Assembly: GCF_003052585.1 (NCBI RefSeq)
Contig: NZ_QASN01000021.1
Location: 1 to 64,000, forward strand
Direction of reading: 5' to 3'
Origin: Pseudomonas mangrovi
Lineage (GTDB): Bacteria > Pseudomonadota > Gammaproteobacteria > Pseudomonadales > Pseudomonadaceae
Length of the DNA: 64,000 nt
Part shown: one piece after another, positions 45,569-54,493 of the stretch
Layout: each line of letters opens with the position of its first letter
Numbering within the stretch: the first letter of the stretch is position 1
The notes under the pieces: generated by a model
What the model was told of the DNA's origin: nothing
The model's input: only the letters and a program-made list of their open reading frames with translations
Databases searched by the model: none
Translations under genes and position numbers: made by a program

Positions 45569-46915
45569 TCAGTCCAGCGACAGCTCGGGCTTGCCGAGGC
45601 CGTACCAGTCCAGCTTGCGGGTCAGCAGCATCACGCAGGCGAGCAGCGAGAAGACCAGCAGCGAGCCCATCAGCAGGGCGTAGTCCTCGGCGCTGAGCAG
45701 GCCGTAGAGCAGACCGTAAAGCGCCGCCAGACCTGCGCTGAAGCCGATCGCACGCAAGGCACTGCGCAACACGAACGCCAGGTAGAAGCCGATCAGCAAC
45801 ACGCAGGCGACCGAGGAGATGCCATAGGCAGCGGCAAAACCCAGGTGTTCGGAGAGCGACACCAGCAGCAGGTAGAACATTGCCAGTGCCAGTCCGACCA
45901 GGCCGTACTGCACCGGGTGGATGGCCAGGCGCTTGAGGACCTCGAAGAGGAAGAAGGCGGCGAAGGTCAGGCCGATGAACAGCAGCGCGTACTTGATCGC
46001 TCGATCGGTCTTCAGATACTGGTCGACCGGATCGACCAGGCTGACGCCAAAGCCGCTGTTGGCCAGGCCGTAGCACTCACGGCCACTTTCACACTCGGCC
46101 AGTACCTCCTCCATGTTGGTGGCGAAGAAGCTGGTCTGCCAGTTGGCGCGAAAGCCGCTGGCGTCGATCTCGCGCTCACTCGGCAGGAAGTTGCCGACGA
46201 AGCTGGGGTGGCGCCAGTCGGAGCTCAGCTTGACCTGGGTCTCGCGGCCGACCGGGACTATGTCCAGCTGGCTGCTGCCAAGCAGGTCGAGATCGAAGGC
46301 AAAGTCGAAGGCGTGGGGCCCAGCCACTTCCCATTGCGGCAGGGTGGCATGCACGCCAGAACCGAGCAGCAGCTCGTTGCTGCCGGGGGCGAAGGCGACG
46401 CGCTGCTCACCCAGCCCCAGGCGCAGGTCGTTCTTGATCCCGCGGATGTCGCTGACCCCGAGGCTGAGGAAGGCCGGCTCGAAACGATAGTCGGCGAAGT
46501 CTTCGGCGATGCCCAGTTGCGCGGGAATCTCGAAGCGCCCGGAGATCGCCGTGCTGGCGTGATACAGGCGCGCTTCGTAGATGCCGCGGGCGCGCAGCTC
46601 GGTGGTCAGGTTGCCGTCGACGACGAAGCGTTCCGGCAGGAAGTAGAAGCGGCCGCGCTTCTCGCGCTCTTCCAGGTAGCGGGTGCCGGTCTTCTCGTGG
46701 GTGCGCCATTCGCGCACGGTCTTGCGGTAGGGCACCACCAGCAGCGGGCCGGTGAGGCGCTGGCTATGGCTCGAGCTGCGGGCGATATCCAGCAGCACAT
46801 CGTTGCGCAGCCCCTGACGCTCGTCGACCACGCCGTCGATCAGCAGCAGGGGTATGAAGAGCAGTATCACCAGCAGCAGCACGACGCCGAGCTTGAGCAG
46901 CAGGTTGCGGTTCAT
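45569..46915 (-). CDS. creD: Inner membrane protein CreD
   Basis: The 448-residue protein has an N-terminal membrane helix (LGVVLLLVILLFIPLLLIDG), a periplasmic part beginning VDERQGLRNDVLLDIARSSS, which is typical of CreD, and 5-6 C-terminal helices (ALLFIGLTFAAFFLFEVLKR and following). CreD is the main effector gene of CreBC, linked to envelope integrity and beta-lactam and colicin responses. It has its own CreB-like tag upstream. Confidence 0.92.
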   Translation of the reverse strand: MNRNLLLKLGVVLLLVILLFIPLLLIDGVVDERQGLRNDVLLDIARSSSHSQRLTGPLLVVPYRKTVREWRTHEKTGTRYLEEREKRGRFYFLPERFVVDGNLTTELRARGIYEARLYHASTAISGRFEIPAQLGIAEDFADYRFEPAFLSLGVSDIRGIKNDLRLGLGEQRVAFAPGSNELLLGSGVHATLPQWEVAGPHAFDFAFDLDLLGSSQLDIVPVGRETQVKLSSDWRHPSFVGNFLPSEREIDASGFRANWQTSFFATNMEEVLAECESGRECYGLANSGFGVSLVDPVDQYLKTDRAIKYALLFIGLTFAAFFLFEVLKRLAIHPVQYGLVGLALAMFYLLLVSLSEHLGFAAAYGISSVACVLLIGFYLAFVLRSALRAIGFSAGLAALYGLLYGLLSAEDYALLMGSLLVFSLLACVMLLTRKLDWYGLGKPELSLD

Positions 46916-46997
46916 CAGTGGTTCTCCAGTTCATTTCGACTGGAGCCGATGCTGCGCCGTCAATCTGCAGCCCTTGTGCGCTGCCGATGGAGACTCT

Positions 46998-47013
46998 GTG
47001 GAGATTGTGTGAA
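46998..47013 (-). promoter_or_regulatory. cre-tag (CreB binding site) of creD
   Basis: On the minus strand TTCAC-ACAATC-TCCAC matches the CreB tag TTCAC-N6-TTCAC with one mismatch, about 83-98 bp before creD. It lies in the gap after the CBS gene, implying that creD has its own promoter. Confidence 0.6.
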
Positions 47014-47019
47014 GAAGCG

Positions 47020-47454
47020 CTATTCGCCGCGGATGTACTGCTCCAGATGGCGGATCAGGCTCTGCTGCTCGGCGATCACGTTCTTCACCAGGTCGCCGAT
47101 CGACAGCAGGCCGACCAGACGGCCGCCATCGACCACCGGCAGGTGACGCAGGTGGCGATCGGTCATCAGCTGCATGCACTGCTCGTGGTTGGCCTTGGGC
47201 TCGACCGTGATCACATCGCTGGTCATGATCGCGCTGACCGGCGTCACCGCCGAGGAACGTCCCGCCAGGATCATCTTGCGCGCATAGTCACGCTCGCTGA
47301 CGATGCCTACCACTCGCTCGCCCTCGGTCACCACCAGGGCGCCTATGTTCTTCTCGGCCATCAGCCGTATCGCCTCCAGCACCGGCACGTCCGGAGAGAT
47401 CACATGGACGCTGTGGTCCGGCTTGGAATTGAGAATCTCGGCGACTGTTTTCAT
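47020..47454 (-). CDS. CBS-domain pair protein
   Basis: ATG at 47454 gives 144 residues: two CBS motifs with IRLMAEKNIGALVVTEGERV, VGIVSERDYARKMILAG, MQLMTDRHLRHLPVVDGGRL and VGLLSIGDLVKNVI. Stand-alone CBS pairs bind adenine nucleotides and act as energy sensors; the partner is unknown. It sits between creC and creD on the same strand, which is not part of the standard E. coli cre operon. Confidence 0.9.
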   Translation of the reverse strand: MKTVAEILNSKPDHSVHVISPDVPVLEAIRLMAEKNIGALVVTEGERVVGIVSERDYARKMILAGRSSAVTPVSAIMTSDVITVEPKANHEQCMQLMTDRHLRHLPVVDGGRLVGLLSIGDLVKNVIAEQQSLIRHLEQYIRGE

Positions 47455-47506
47455 TGTTATGCCCTTTCCTCTTCTGCGCCCTCGGCGCACGTTCTCATAT
47501 AGCGAC

Positions 47507-48931
47507 CTAGGCCGCCGGCAGGCGCAACAGCACCTGCACGCCCTCATCGATGTTGTGAAGCTCCAGGCTGCCGCCGTGAAGGGTAGCCACTTCCTGGACG
47601 AAATTCAGACCCAGACCGGTGCTCTTGCGGCCGCTGGTCGGCCGCGGCAACGAATAGAACCGCTCGCACAGACGCGGCAGGGCAAAGTCGGGAATCGCAT
47701 CGCCCTGATTGAACAATCGCACCAGCCAGAAGCCGCCCTGACGACAGGCATCGAAGCGAATGCGCCCTCCCGCCGGCGTGAAGTCCAGCGCGTTGTCGAG
47801 CAGATTGGCCAGCGCCTGGCGCAGCAGAAAGCGCTCGCCCGATACCCGCATGCCGGGCTGCAGGTCCACCTCCAGCCGCAACGCGGCAGACTGGATTCGC
47901 GGCCGCTGGGCCTCGACCAGTTCTTCGACCAGCTCCAGCAGACCGACCTCGACGCGCTCCTCCAGCCCCTGACGCTGCTCGACCACCGCCAGATTCAGCA
48001 GGCGCTCGATCAGCTGCTGCATGCGCGCGCTCTCGTTGCCGATGTTGCCGACGAAGCGCTCACGCTGAGCCGCCGGCATGTCTTCCTGGAGCAGTTCGGC
48101 GGCACCGCGAATCGCCGCCAGCGGGCTTTTCAGCTCGTGAGTCAGGGTATGCACGTAGCGCTCGACATAGGCCTTGCCTTCGAGCTCCACACGCATCCGC
48201 TCCACCGCCTCGGCCAGTTGCGCCAGCTCGCCGCCACGCAGGCGCGGCACCGCTGCGCGCTCGCCGGCGCTGACCGCCTGCGCATAGCGGGTCAGTTGCC
48301 GCAGGGAGCCGCTCAACCACCAGGACAGCAGCCCGCCGACCAGCAGGCCAAGCCCGATCAGACCCGCGCCGAGCCAGCCCAGGCGGCGCTGCGAACGCTG
48401 GATATAGGGCATCAGGCTGCGGTTCGGCTTGGCCACCGAGACCACCCCGATGATCTTGCCATCGGCCTTGATCGGGGCTGCCACGTACATCACCGAGGAG
48501 TCTTCATCCTCCGGGTCTTCACGGGTCGAACGCGCACCGTACTTGCCCTGCAGGGTGAGATGGACATCGTTCCAGCGCGAGTAGTCCTGACCCAGCGCCT
48601 CGCCGCTGGAGTCGAGCAGGACGATGCCGTTGGCATCGGTGACGTAGATGCGGTGATTGACCTCGGTCTTCTCCACGCCCCAGATGCGCGCCTGCGGCTC
48701 GCGCTGGCCGTAGGCCCTGAGCACCTCCGGCAGGCGGCTCTGGGCCAGGCTGCCTTCACGCACCTCGTCGCGCAGCAGCTCGGCCAGCAGGTTGGCGGTA
48801 TCGACCAGGGTCTCCTCGGTCGACTGGCGCACCCCGGGGCGGATCTCGTCCATCACCGTGCTCAGCACGAAATAGCCGGCGAGCCCGACAAACAGGAAGT
48901 AGGCGAGGAATATCCGTATCCCCAGCGGCAT
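47507..48931 (-). CDS. creC: Sensor histidine kinase CreC
   Basis: ATG at 48931 gives 474 residues beginning MPLGIRIFLAYFLFVGLAGY. Two membrane helices (about 7-27 and 186-207) enclose a periplasmic sensor with VMYVAAPIKADGKIIGVVSV. HAMP follows, then the phospho-acceptor THELKSPLAAIRGAAELL (His265) and the ATPase part with NLLDNALDF and STGLGLNFV. It phosphorylates CreB. The start overlaps the creB stop (TGATG). Confidence 0.93.
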   Translation of the reverse strand: MPLGIRIFLAYFLFVGLAGYFVLSTVMDEIRPGVRQSTEETLVDTANLLAELLRDEVREGSLAQSRLPEVLRAYGQREPQARIWGVEKTEVNHRIYVTDANGIVLLDSSGEALGQDYSRWNDVHLTLQGKYGARSTREDPEDEDSSVMYVAAPIKADGKIIGVVSVAKPNRSLMPYIQRSQRRLGWLGAGLIGLGLLVGGLLSWWLSGSLRQLTRYAQAVSAGERAAVPRLRGGELAQLAEAVERMRVELEGKAYVERYVHTLTHELKSPLAAIRGAAELLQEDMPAAQRERFVGNIGNESARMQQLIERLLNLAVVEQRQGLEERVEVGLLELVEELVEAQRPRIQSAALRLEVDLQPGMRVSGERFLLRQALANLLDNALDFTPAGGRIRFDACRQGGFWLVRLFNQGDAIPDFALPRLCERFYSLPRPTSGRKSTGLGLNFVQEVATLHGGSLELHNIDEGVQVLLRLPAA

Positions 48932-49620
48932 CAGGCCTGACCCGGCAGGTAGCTGTAGCCCAGACCGCGATGGGTCTGGATCGGCTCGGCATCGTCCTTC
49001 ACCTGGCGCAACTTGGCGCGCAGGCTCTTGATGTGGCTGTCGATGGTGCGCTCGTAGCCGGCCTCGGCAGCCACCCCCAGCGCATCGAGCAACTGCTCGC
49101 GGGAGAACACTCGCTCCGGCTGGCTGAGCAGGCACTGCAGCAGACGGAACTCATGCCGGGTCAGCGTCAGCGGCTGGGCGCGATAGCTGATGCGCATGCG
49201 TTCGAGATCGACCTGAAACGGCGCCGCTTCCGCCACCAGTGCGACACTCTCTGCCCGCGGCGCCACCCGCTTGAGGATGGCGCGCACCCGGGCGCTGAGC
49301 TCTCGCGGGCTGAAGGGCTTGATCACATAGTCGTCGGCGCCGATTTCCAGGCCCACCACCCGATCGATCTCGGCATCGCGAGCGGTGAGGAAGATCACCG
49401 GCACCTCGGAGAAGCGCCGCAACCGGCGGCAGGCCTCGAAGCCGTTGATGTCGGGCAGGCCGACATCCAGCACCACCAGGTCGACGACCTCCTGCTGCAG
49501 GTAGTCGAGCGCCTCCCCCGCCAGGCTGAACCAGCGCGTGCTGAAACCGTCGGCCTGCAGGGCGAAGATCAGGGTATCGGCGATGGCGGCTTCGTCTTCG
49601 ACGATGAGAATGTGCGGCAT
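48931..49620 (-). CDS. creB: Response regulator CreB
   Basis: ATG at 49620 gives 229 residues: receiver with Asp52 in LVVLDVGLPDINGFEACRRL, then an OmpR/PhoB winged helix (LTRHEFRLLQCLLSQPERVF, YERTIDSHIKSLRAKL). It binds cre-tag sites such as that before creD. It is coupled to creC by an overlapping stop and start. Confidence 0.93.
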   Translation of the reverse strand: MPHILIVEDEAAIADTLIFALQADGFSTRWFSLAGEALDYLQQEVVDLVVLDVGLPDINGFEACRRLRRFSEVPVIFLTARDAEIDRVVGLEIGADDYVIKPFSPRELSARVRAILKRVAPRAESVALVAEAAPFQVDLERMRISYRAQPLTLTRHEFRLLQCLLSQPERVFSREQLLDALGVAAEAGYERTIDSHIKSLRAKLRQVKDDAEPIQTHRGLGYSYLPGQA

Positions 49621-49696
49621 GGGCGTCCCGGCGTGTGCGCAGTGACGCGCACGGTGCCGCAGCGCACGCGCGGCCGTCAACCACCGGGGCGCCGCA

Positions 49697-50935
49697 TCAG
49701 TCGAAGTGCGAACCCTTGCTCGCCGGCAGGCCGGACCAGAGCTCGTCGAGGTAGGGGAAGTTCCAGTCGCCCGGGTTCTCCCGCGCGACTATCTTGTCCG
49801 CGCCGGCAAGCCGGCCCAGATCGATGACCTCCTGCGGAATCGGGGTCTTCGAGCGCGCCGAGAAGAACACCTTGACCTTCGGCGCCAGCAGCGACTTGTC
49901 GCTCTGCTCCATCACCACGCCCAGGCGCCCGCTGTGCAGCCGCACCAGCGAGCCGACCGGATAGATGCCCACCGACTTGACGAAGGCCTGGAATACCGCC
50001 GGATCGAAATGCCCGGTCCATTCGGCCATACGCCGGATCGACTCGGCGGGATCCCAGCCACGCTTGTAGGGGCGGTCCGAGGTGACCGCGTCATACACGT
50101 CACAGACCGCACCCATCTTCGCCTGCAGGCTGATCTGATCGCTGCTCAGCCGGTTCGGATAGCCGCTGCCGTCGACCTTCTCGTGATGGTGCAGGCAGAC
50201 GTCCAGCACCTGCGCACTGACCTCGTTGCCGAGCAGCATGGCGTGCCCGGCCGCCGGGTGCGAACGCATGATGTCGAACTCCTCGTCGGTCAGCTTGCCC
50301 GGCTTGTTCAGCACCTCCATCGGCATGGCCATCTTGCCGATGTCGTGCAGCAGACCGGCCAGACCGGCCTCGCGCACCTCACGATCGGGCAGGCCGAGCT
50401 GGCGCGCCAGAGCGATCATCAATGCGCAGACCGCCACCGAGTGCATGTAGGTGTATTCGTCCGAGGTCTTCAGCCGCGCCAGGCTGATCAGCGCGCTGGG
50501 GTGGCGGATGACCGAGTCGCTGATCTCCTCGACCAGCTCGCGGGCGCCGCCGATCTCGATGCTCTGGCCCATGCGCGCATCGCTGAACATGCTGACGATG
50601 GCCTTCTTGCTTCGCGCACACAGGCGCACCGCGCGCTCCAGCTCCTGATCCAGATCCACCGGCCGGACCGGCTCCGGAGCCCGCACCGCAGCGAGCAGGG
50701 CCTCGGTCTCGGCAGCCACCTCGGCCTCGCTCTGGCCGGCACCACCGAGTACATCCAGGCCTTTGGACGTATCGATCCACAGCTCGGTGATGGCACTGCC
50801 GCGAATACGCTGCAGATCATGCTCGCTATCGAGCAGAAAGCGTGCCTTCCAGAACGGGTGGTCCATCCATGAGCCGCAGAACTCCTGTACGAACATGCCC
50901 ACGCGGGCATCCACCACCTTGATACGTTTCAGCAC
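49697..50935 (-). CDS. HD-GYP domain c-di-GMP phosphodiesterase (with DUF3391)
   Basis: I choose GTG at 50935 (AGGTG 6 bp upstream; MLKRIKVVDARVGMFVQEF), giving 412 residues; TTG at 50953 is an alternative. The DUF3391 N-terminus (about 1-130) precedes the HD-GYP domain with GLLHDIGKMAMP and CLHHHEKVDGSGYPNRLSSD, so both HD and GYP motifs are intact and activity is likely. It hydrolyses c-di-GMP, lowering its level and affecting motility and biofilm. It is monocistronic, next to creB but separated by 76 bp. Confidence 0.92.
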   Translation of the reverse strand: MLKRIKVVDARVGMFVQEFCGSWMDHPFWKARFLLDSEHDLQRIRGSAITELWIDTSKGLDVLGGAGQSEAEVAAETEALLAAVRAPEPVRPVDLDQELERAVRLCARSKKAIVSMFSDARMGQSIEIGGARELVEEISDSVIRHPSALISLARLKTSDEYTYMHSVAVCALMIALARQLGLPDREVREAGLAGLLHDIGKMAMPMEVLNKPGKLTDEEFDIMRSHPAAGHAMLLGNEVSAQVLDVCLHHHEKVDGSGYPNRLSSDQISLQAKMGAVCDVYDAVTSDRPYKRGWDPAESIRRMAEWTGHFDPAVFQAFVKSVGIYPVGSLVRLHSGRLGVVMEQSDKSLLAPKVKVFFSARSKTPIPQEVIDLGRLAGADKIVARENPGDWNFPYLDELWSGLPASKGSHFD

Positions 50936-51137
50936 GACGACACCTGACTGCAACTAGCCAACGGAACACATTCGGAGCGAATTCTGTCGTCCTGACACGT
51001 ACCACGCCCCTTGCAGCGTATACCCCGAGCCCTGTTCAGGATGATGGCACGTGGCCCAGGGGGCCGCCAGTTCGACCATCGCCCAAGGTCGGGGCTTGCC
51101 TTATCATCAGCCCCGGTCTCGCCTACAAGGAGCACGC

Positions 51138-52034
51138 ATGCGTCCGTTCATCACCGGTCTGAGCGTCATTCTGCTGGTACTACTGAACACGCTGATTCTG
51201 ATCGGCCCAATGCTGCTGCTCGCGCTGATGCGCCTGATCCTGCCTGGCCGGCGCCTGCGCCTGGCCTGTTCGCGCGGAGTGATGTGGATAGCGGAAACCT
51301 GGGCGGAGCTGAACAAGCTGATCTTTGCCACCCTCACGCCGACCGTCTGGGACATCCGCGGCGGTGGCGAATTGCGCAGCGATACCTCGTATCTGGTGAT
51401 CAGCAACCACCAGTCCTGGGTCGACATTCCGGCGCTGGTGCAGGCCTTCAACCGCAAGACGCCCTACTTCAAGTTCTTCCTCAAGCGCGAACTGATCTGG
51501 GTGCCCTTCCTCGGCCTGGCCTTCTGGGCGCTCGACTACCCCTTCATGAAGCGCTATTCCAAGGCGTTCCTGGCGCGCAACCCGCACATGCAGGGCCAGG
51601 ATCTGCTGATCACCCGGCGCGCCTGCGAGAAATTCCGCGATCTGCCGGTCACCGTGGTCAACTACCTCGAAGGCACTCGCTTCACCCCCGCCAAGCACGC
51701 GGCGCAAGGCTCGCCCTATCAACATCTGCTCAAGCCCAAGGCAGGCGGAGTGGCCTTCGTGCTGGCTGCGCTGGGCGAGCAGCTGGATGCCATCCTCGAC
51801 GTGACCCTGGTCTATCCCGAGGGCAGGATTCCCGGTTTCTGGAAGCTGATCAGTGGCCAGCTGCCGCGGGTCATCGTCGACATCCGCACCCGCGAGCTGG
51901 ACCCGGCCCTCTGGCAGGGCGACTACCAGAACGATCCGCTGTTCCGACAGTTCGTCCAGGGCTGGGTCAGCGGGCTCTGGGCGGAGAAGGATGCGCGGAT
52001 CGCCGAGCTGCGGGCGGAGACGCAGGAGTCGTAA
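51138..52034 (+). CDS. PlsC-type acyltransferase (YihG-like)
   Basis: ATG at 51138 (AAGGAG upstream) gives 298 residues. An N-terminal membrane helix (ITGLSVILLVLLNTLILIGP) precedes the acyltransferase motifs: ISNHQSWVDIPAL (HX4D), FFLKRELIWVPFLGLAFWAL, NYLEGTRFT (in place of FPEGTR), and VTLVYPEGRIP. This order is that of E. coli YihG, a probable lysophospholipid acyltransferase in the inner membrane. It is divergent from the HD-GYP gene. Confidence 0.9.
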   Translation: MRPFITGLSVILLVLLNTLILIGPMLLLALMRLILPGRRLRLACSRGVMWIAETWAELNKLIFATLTPTVWDIRGGGELRSDTSYLVISNHQSWVDIPALVQAFNRKTPYFKFFLKRELIWVPFLGLAFWALDYPFMKRYSKAFLARNPHMQGQDLLITRRACEKFRDLPVTVVNYLEGTRFTPAKHAAQGSPYQHLLKPKAGGVAFVLAALGEQLDAILDVTLVYPEGRIPGFWKLISGQLPRVIVDIRTRELDPALWQGDYQNDPLFRQFVQGWVSGLWAEKDARIAELRAETQES

Positions 52035-52113
52035 GCACTGGCTCACGCGTCGATGGGCTTAGTGAGCGCCCCTGGCTCGGTGCCCGACTGTTTGTCGCGC
52101 CGGCTGATGCTTC

Positions 52114-52356
52114 TGGTTTCGCCCTTCCGGGCGCCTTACTTTCTTTGCTTGTGCAGAGAAAGTAAGCAAAGAAACACACCCCCACATCCGGCCCTGCGCT
52201 TCGCGCAGGGTTCCCTCCTTCCGGCGCCGCTCCAGAGGCCGGCATACACGGGCCGTCCCTGGCCCGCTATGCCTTTCGCGGCATCCCTGCCGCTCACCTC
52301 CTGCGCAACACCTCCACTCGGCCTTCTGTAAGGGGATCTGGCACCGAGCTGCCTGG
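52114..52356 (+). repeat. Mosaic extragenic repeat, full copy (C)
   Basis: It opens GGTTTCGCCCTTCCGGGCG, then the CTTTCTTTGC / GCAAAGAAA hairpin arms, CTGCGCTTCGCGCAG, CGCTCCAGAGGCC, GGCCGTCCCTGGCCCG, CGGCATCCCTGCCGCTCACC, TCCTGCGCAACACCTCCACT and GGCCTTCTGTAAGGGGATC. It is the best-preserved forward copy and shares these modules with 36574-36826 in reverse. No coding function is apparent. Confidence 0.75.
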
Positions 52357-52447
52357 CCGCTCTTCTTTTGAATCTTTTGCCTTTCCACAGCACAGACTTT
52401 CAGGCACGACCTATCGCCCCTTTTATCCGGCTGAGCGCAGTCGTCGT

Positions 52448-52648
52448 GTAGAGGGGTGAGCGGTATGGATGCCGCGAAAGACGTAGAGGACCATGGATGG
52501 TCCTTCTACGTCGGCCCCTCGGAGCGCCGATGGAGCGAAGGCACCCTGCGCGCAGCGCAGGGCCGGATGACGGGGCTAGCGTTTTTGGTTCCTTTTGGGG
52601 CAATGCCAAAAGGAACTCGGCCGGGGGGCCGAAACCAGAATCCCCAGG
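52448..52648 (-). repeat. Mosaic extragenic repeat, inverted copy (D)
   Basis: It contains GGGGTGAGCGG, GGATGCCGCGAAAGACG, an own hairpin CGTAGAGGACCATGG-type, CGCGCAGCGCAGGG, TTTGGTTCCTTTTGGG and CTCGGCCGGGGGGCCGAAAC. It is inverted relative to copy C, 90 bp apart, so the locus can form a large cruciform. The stretch 52649-52710 holds nothing else. Confidence 0.7.
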
Positions 52649-52710
52649 CCACTGGGCAATGAGCCCAGACACGAAACAACGAAACTAAGACAGGCACCGC
52701 TCAGCCCAAG

Positions 52711-53268
52711 CTAGAACACCAACGGAATAAAACGCCAAGTACGCTTCATATAATCCCGATAGGCCTCGCCAAAGGTCGCCAGATTCTCGCGCTCCTCGAC
52801 CCGGGCCGTGGCCAACATGGCCAGCGTCGCGACCCCGGCAGCGATACCGCCGAGCAGGTCCGGGCGCTTCCAGAACAGCCCCCAGGCGAACAGCAGCAGG
52901 GCGCTGTACATCGGATGACGAACCCATCGGTAGAGGCCACTCTCGACCAGCGAGGCGGTGTTCTCAAAGGCGAAGTTGGCCTCCTGCCCCGGCCGCGCTG
53001 CGCCCTGCCCGCCCCGGCTGCGCAACAGATACAGGCTGTGCAGCAACAGGTACAGCGCAACGAACAGCAGCCCCCAGGAAATCAGCTGATACCAGGCAAA
53101 GCGCGCCGCGAACCAGACCGGCAGCGCGCGCCAGAGCAGCAGCAGCGCGGCTTCGAAGACGAACAGCCGGTAGAAGCCATGGCTGCCGGGATCGCGCAGC
53201 GAACGCCAGGACACTCCCGCCAGGGCCAGGCCCAGACAGATGAAGAGCAGATCGTAGAGAAGAGTCAT
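52711..53268 (-). CDS. Isoprenylcysteine methyltransferase-like membrane protein
   Basis: The 185-residue protein has about five membrane helices. The C-terminal signature ESGLYRWVRHPMYSALLLFA (RHPxY) and VEERENLATFGEAYRDYMKR with final TWRFIP is that of the ICMT/PEMT family of SAM-dependent membrane methyltransferases. Bacterial substrates are mostly unknown. It lies downstream of the 53336 gene, separated by a strong hairpin. Confidence 0.82.
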   Translation of the reverse strand: MTLLYDLLFICLGLALAGVSWRSLRDPGSHGFYRLFVFEAALLLLWRALPVWFAARFAWYQLISWGLLFVALYLLLHSLYLLRSRGGQGAARPGQEANFAFENTASLVESGLYRWVRHPMYSALLLFAWGLFWKRPDLLGGIAAGVATLAMLATARVEERENLATFGEAYRDYMKRTWRFIPLVF

Positions 53269-53287
53269 CGCGTGCGGCCGGTGATTC

Positions 53288-53327
53288 GCAAAGGCCGCGC
53301 ACTATAAGACAAGTGCGCGGCCTTTGC
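53288..53327 (-). terminator. 16-bp perfect hairpin between two membrane-protein genes
   Basis: GCAAAGGCCGCGCACT and AGTGCGCGGCCTTTGC pair perfectly around an 8-nt loop. It is 9 bp after the stop of the 53336 gene. No T-run follows, so termination is likely but not certain. On the minus strand TATAGT spans loop and arm and might serve as a -10 box for the next gene. Confidence 0.6.
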
Positions 53328-53335
53328 CGCTTCGC

Positions 53336-54145
53336 TCAGGCAACCGGCAGCGGCGGCTGCAGCGCGGCGTCCAGCGTGCGTAGCTGACCGAACCAGCGCG
53401 ACAGGCCGACCTCCAGCCCGATCAGCAGCAGCGCTATCAGCAACTGCATCAGCACACCCAGGTAGAAGCCCTGCATGAGAGCCGCAACCTGTTTCTTTGC
53501 CAGACCAAGCACGAAGTCGGCGCTGAACAGCTCTGAGAAACGCGTCTGGATGATCTTCTCCAGCGTCTTCTCGTCGAGGCGGCTGTAGCCCGCGGCCTTC
53601 TTTATCAACTGGTCGCTGGCAAGACTGATCAGCACGCTTTCGCGCAAACCTTCCATCAACTTGTAGCCGGCCATCTCCAGCACCGAGTCGTCACGACCCT
53701 CGAAGCCGAGCAACGGGTTCTCGCGCAGATAGTCCCGCACCATGCGCGCCAGCAGTTCGCGTAGCGAGTCCTCGCGCAGATCCACGACGCCCAGCTGCTG
53801 GGCGTGCACGTAGGCCTGGAAGTCATCGAGATAGCGATCCGCCTCGGCCTGCAGTTGCGGCTTGAAGGCGTCGATCTGGCGATAGGCTTCCTTCTGCACC
53901 GCGTAGAGCACGCCTGCCTGGACGCCCAGGGCTATCCCCAGGCCGGGAAGCGCAAGGAAATACAGTTTCAGCAGCCAGTGATGCCATCGATTACGCCGCC
54001 CCAGCCAGCCGGAACGCTGCAGCAGCACCGCGAGGACGACGCCCAGCAGCAGACCGAGCAAAGCGCCGCCCAGGCCGTTGAGGAACAGTCCCCAAGCGCT
54101 GAAGGTTTCCCAGAACTGATTTAAAAGCGCTTTGCCACTGTCCAT
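53336..54145 (-). CDS. Uncharacterised membrane protein
   Basis: ATG at 54145 with GGAG upstream gives 269 residues; the longer frame to 54316 lacks support. Three membrane segments are visible: about 12-37 (LFLNGLGGALLGLLLGVVLA), 50-70 (LLKLYFLALPGLGIALGVQA) and near the C-terminus (YLGVLMQLLIALLLIGLEVG). Between them is an extended, probably helical periplasmic or cytoplasmic domain rich in Asp/Glu/Arg (YLDDFQAYVHAQ, VRDYLRENPLLGFEGRD). I do not recognise the family. Monocistronic. Confidence 0.8.
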   Translation of the reverse strand: MDSGKALLNQFWETFSAWGLFLNGLGGALLGLLLGVVLAVLLQRSGWLGRRNRWHHWLLKLYFLALPGLGIALGVQAGVLYAVQKEAYRQIDAFKPQLQAEADRYLDDFQAYVHAQQLGVVDLREDSLRELLARMVRDYLRENPLLGFEGRDDSVLEMAGYKLMEGLRESVLISLASDQLIKKAAGYSRLDEKTLEKIIQTRFSELFSADFVLGLAKKQVAALMQGFYLGVLMQLLIALLLIGLEVGLSRWFGQLRTLDAALQPPLPVA

Positions 54146-54493
54146 GTAGAGCACTCCACCACGATAAAGACGGGGCCCCTCCCCGCAGGGAGCGGATTGG
54201 AGCTCAGGCTGGCGCGCGCCGCCATTAAACCCATCACAACAACTGCCCGACGCCAGTACGCTCGTCGGCGACGACTGGCAAAGAGTCCGCGCAGTTGGCC
54301 GAATCGCCCTGACCATTGAGCGTTTTGGCCGCGGACGACAGTCGGAAATTATTTTTCCCTCCCTATACTAAATTGCCACTACGGCCGATACAGCATCACC
54401 GGGGTCCAGCGGACGGACCTTGAATATCCCTGCCGAAAACAAAAACCATTGGCAGGCACGAACAGTCCGCGCAGTCCTCGACAGGTTCGCCCC
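54146..54493. other. Intergenic stretch with probable chemoreceptor promoter
   Basis: CCTATACTAAA around 54362-54372 looks like a sigma-70 -10 box (TATACT). GCCGATAC follows at about 54383, like a FliA -10 box, but its spacing from TAAA is wrong. No gene or RNA is seen. Confidence 0.35.

Noticed and set aside
54365..54392. FliA (sigma-28) promoter before the second chemoreceptor
   Set aside because: TAAA and GCCGATAC are both present but only 11 bp apart, whereas about 15 bp is required.
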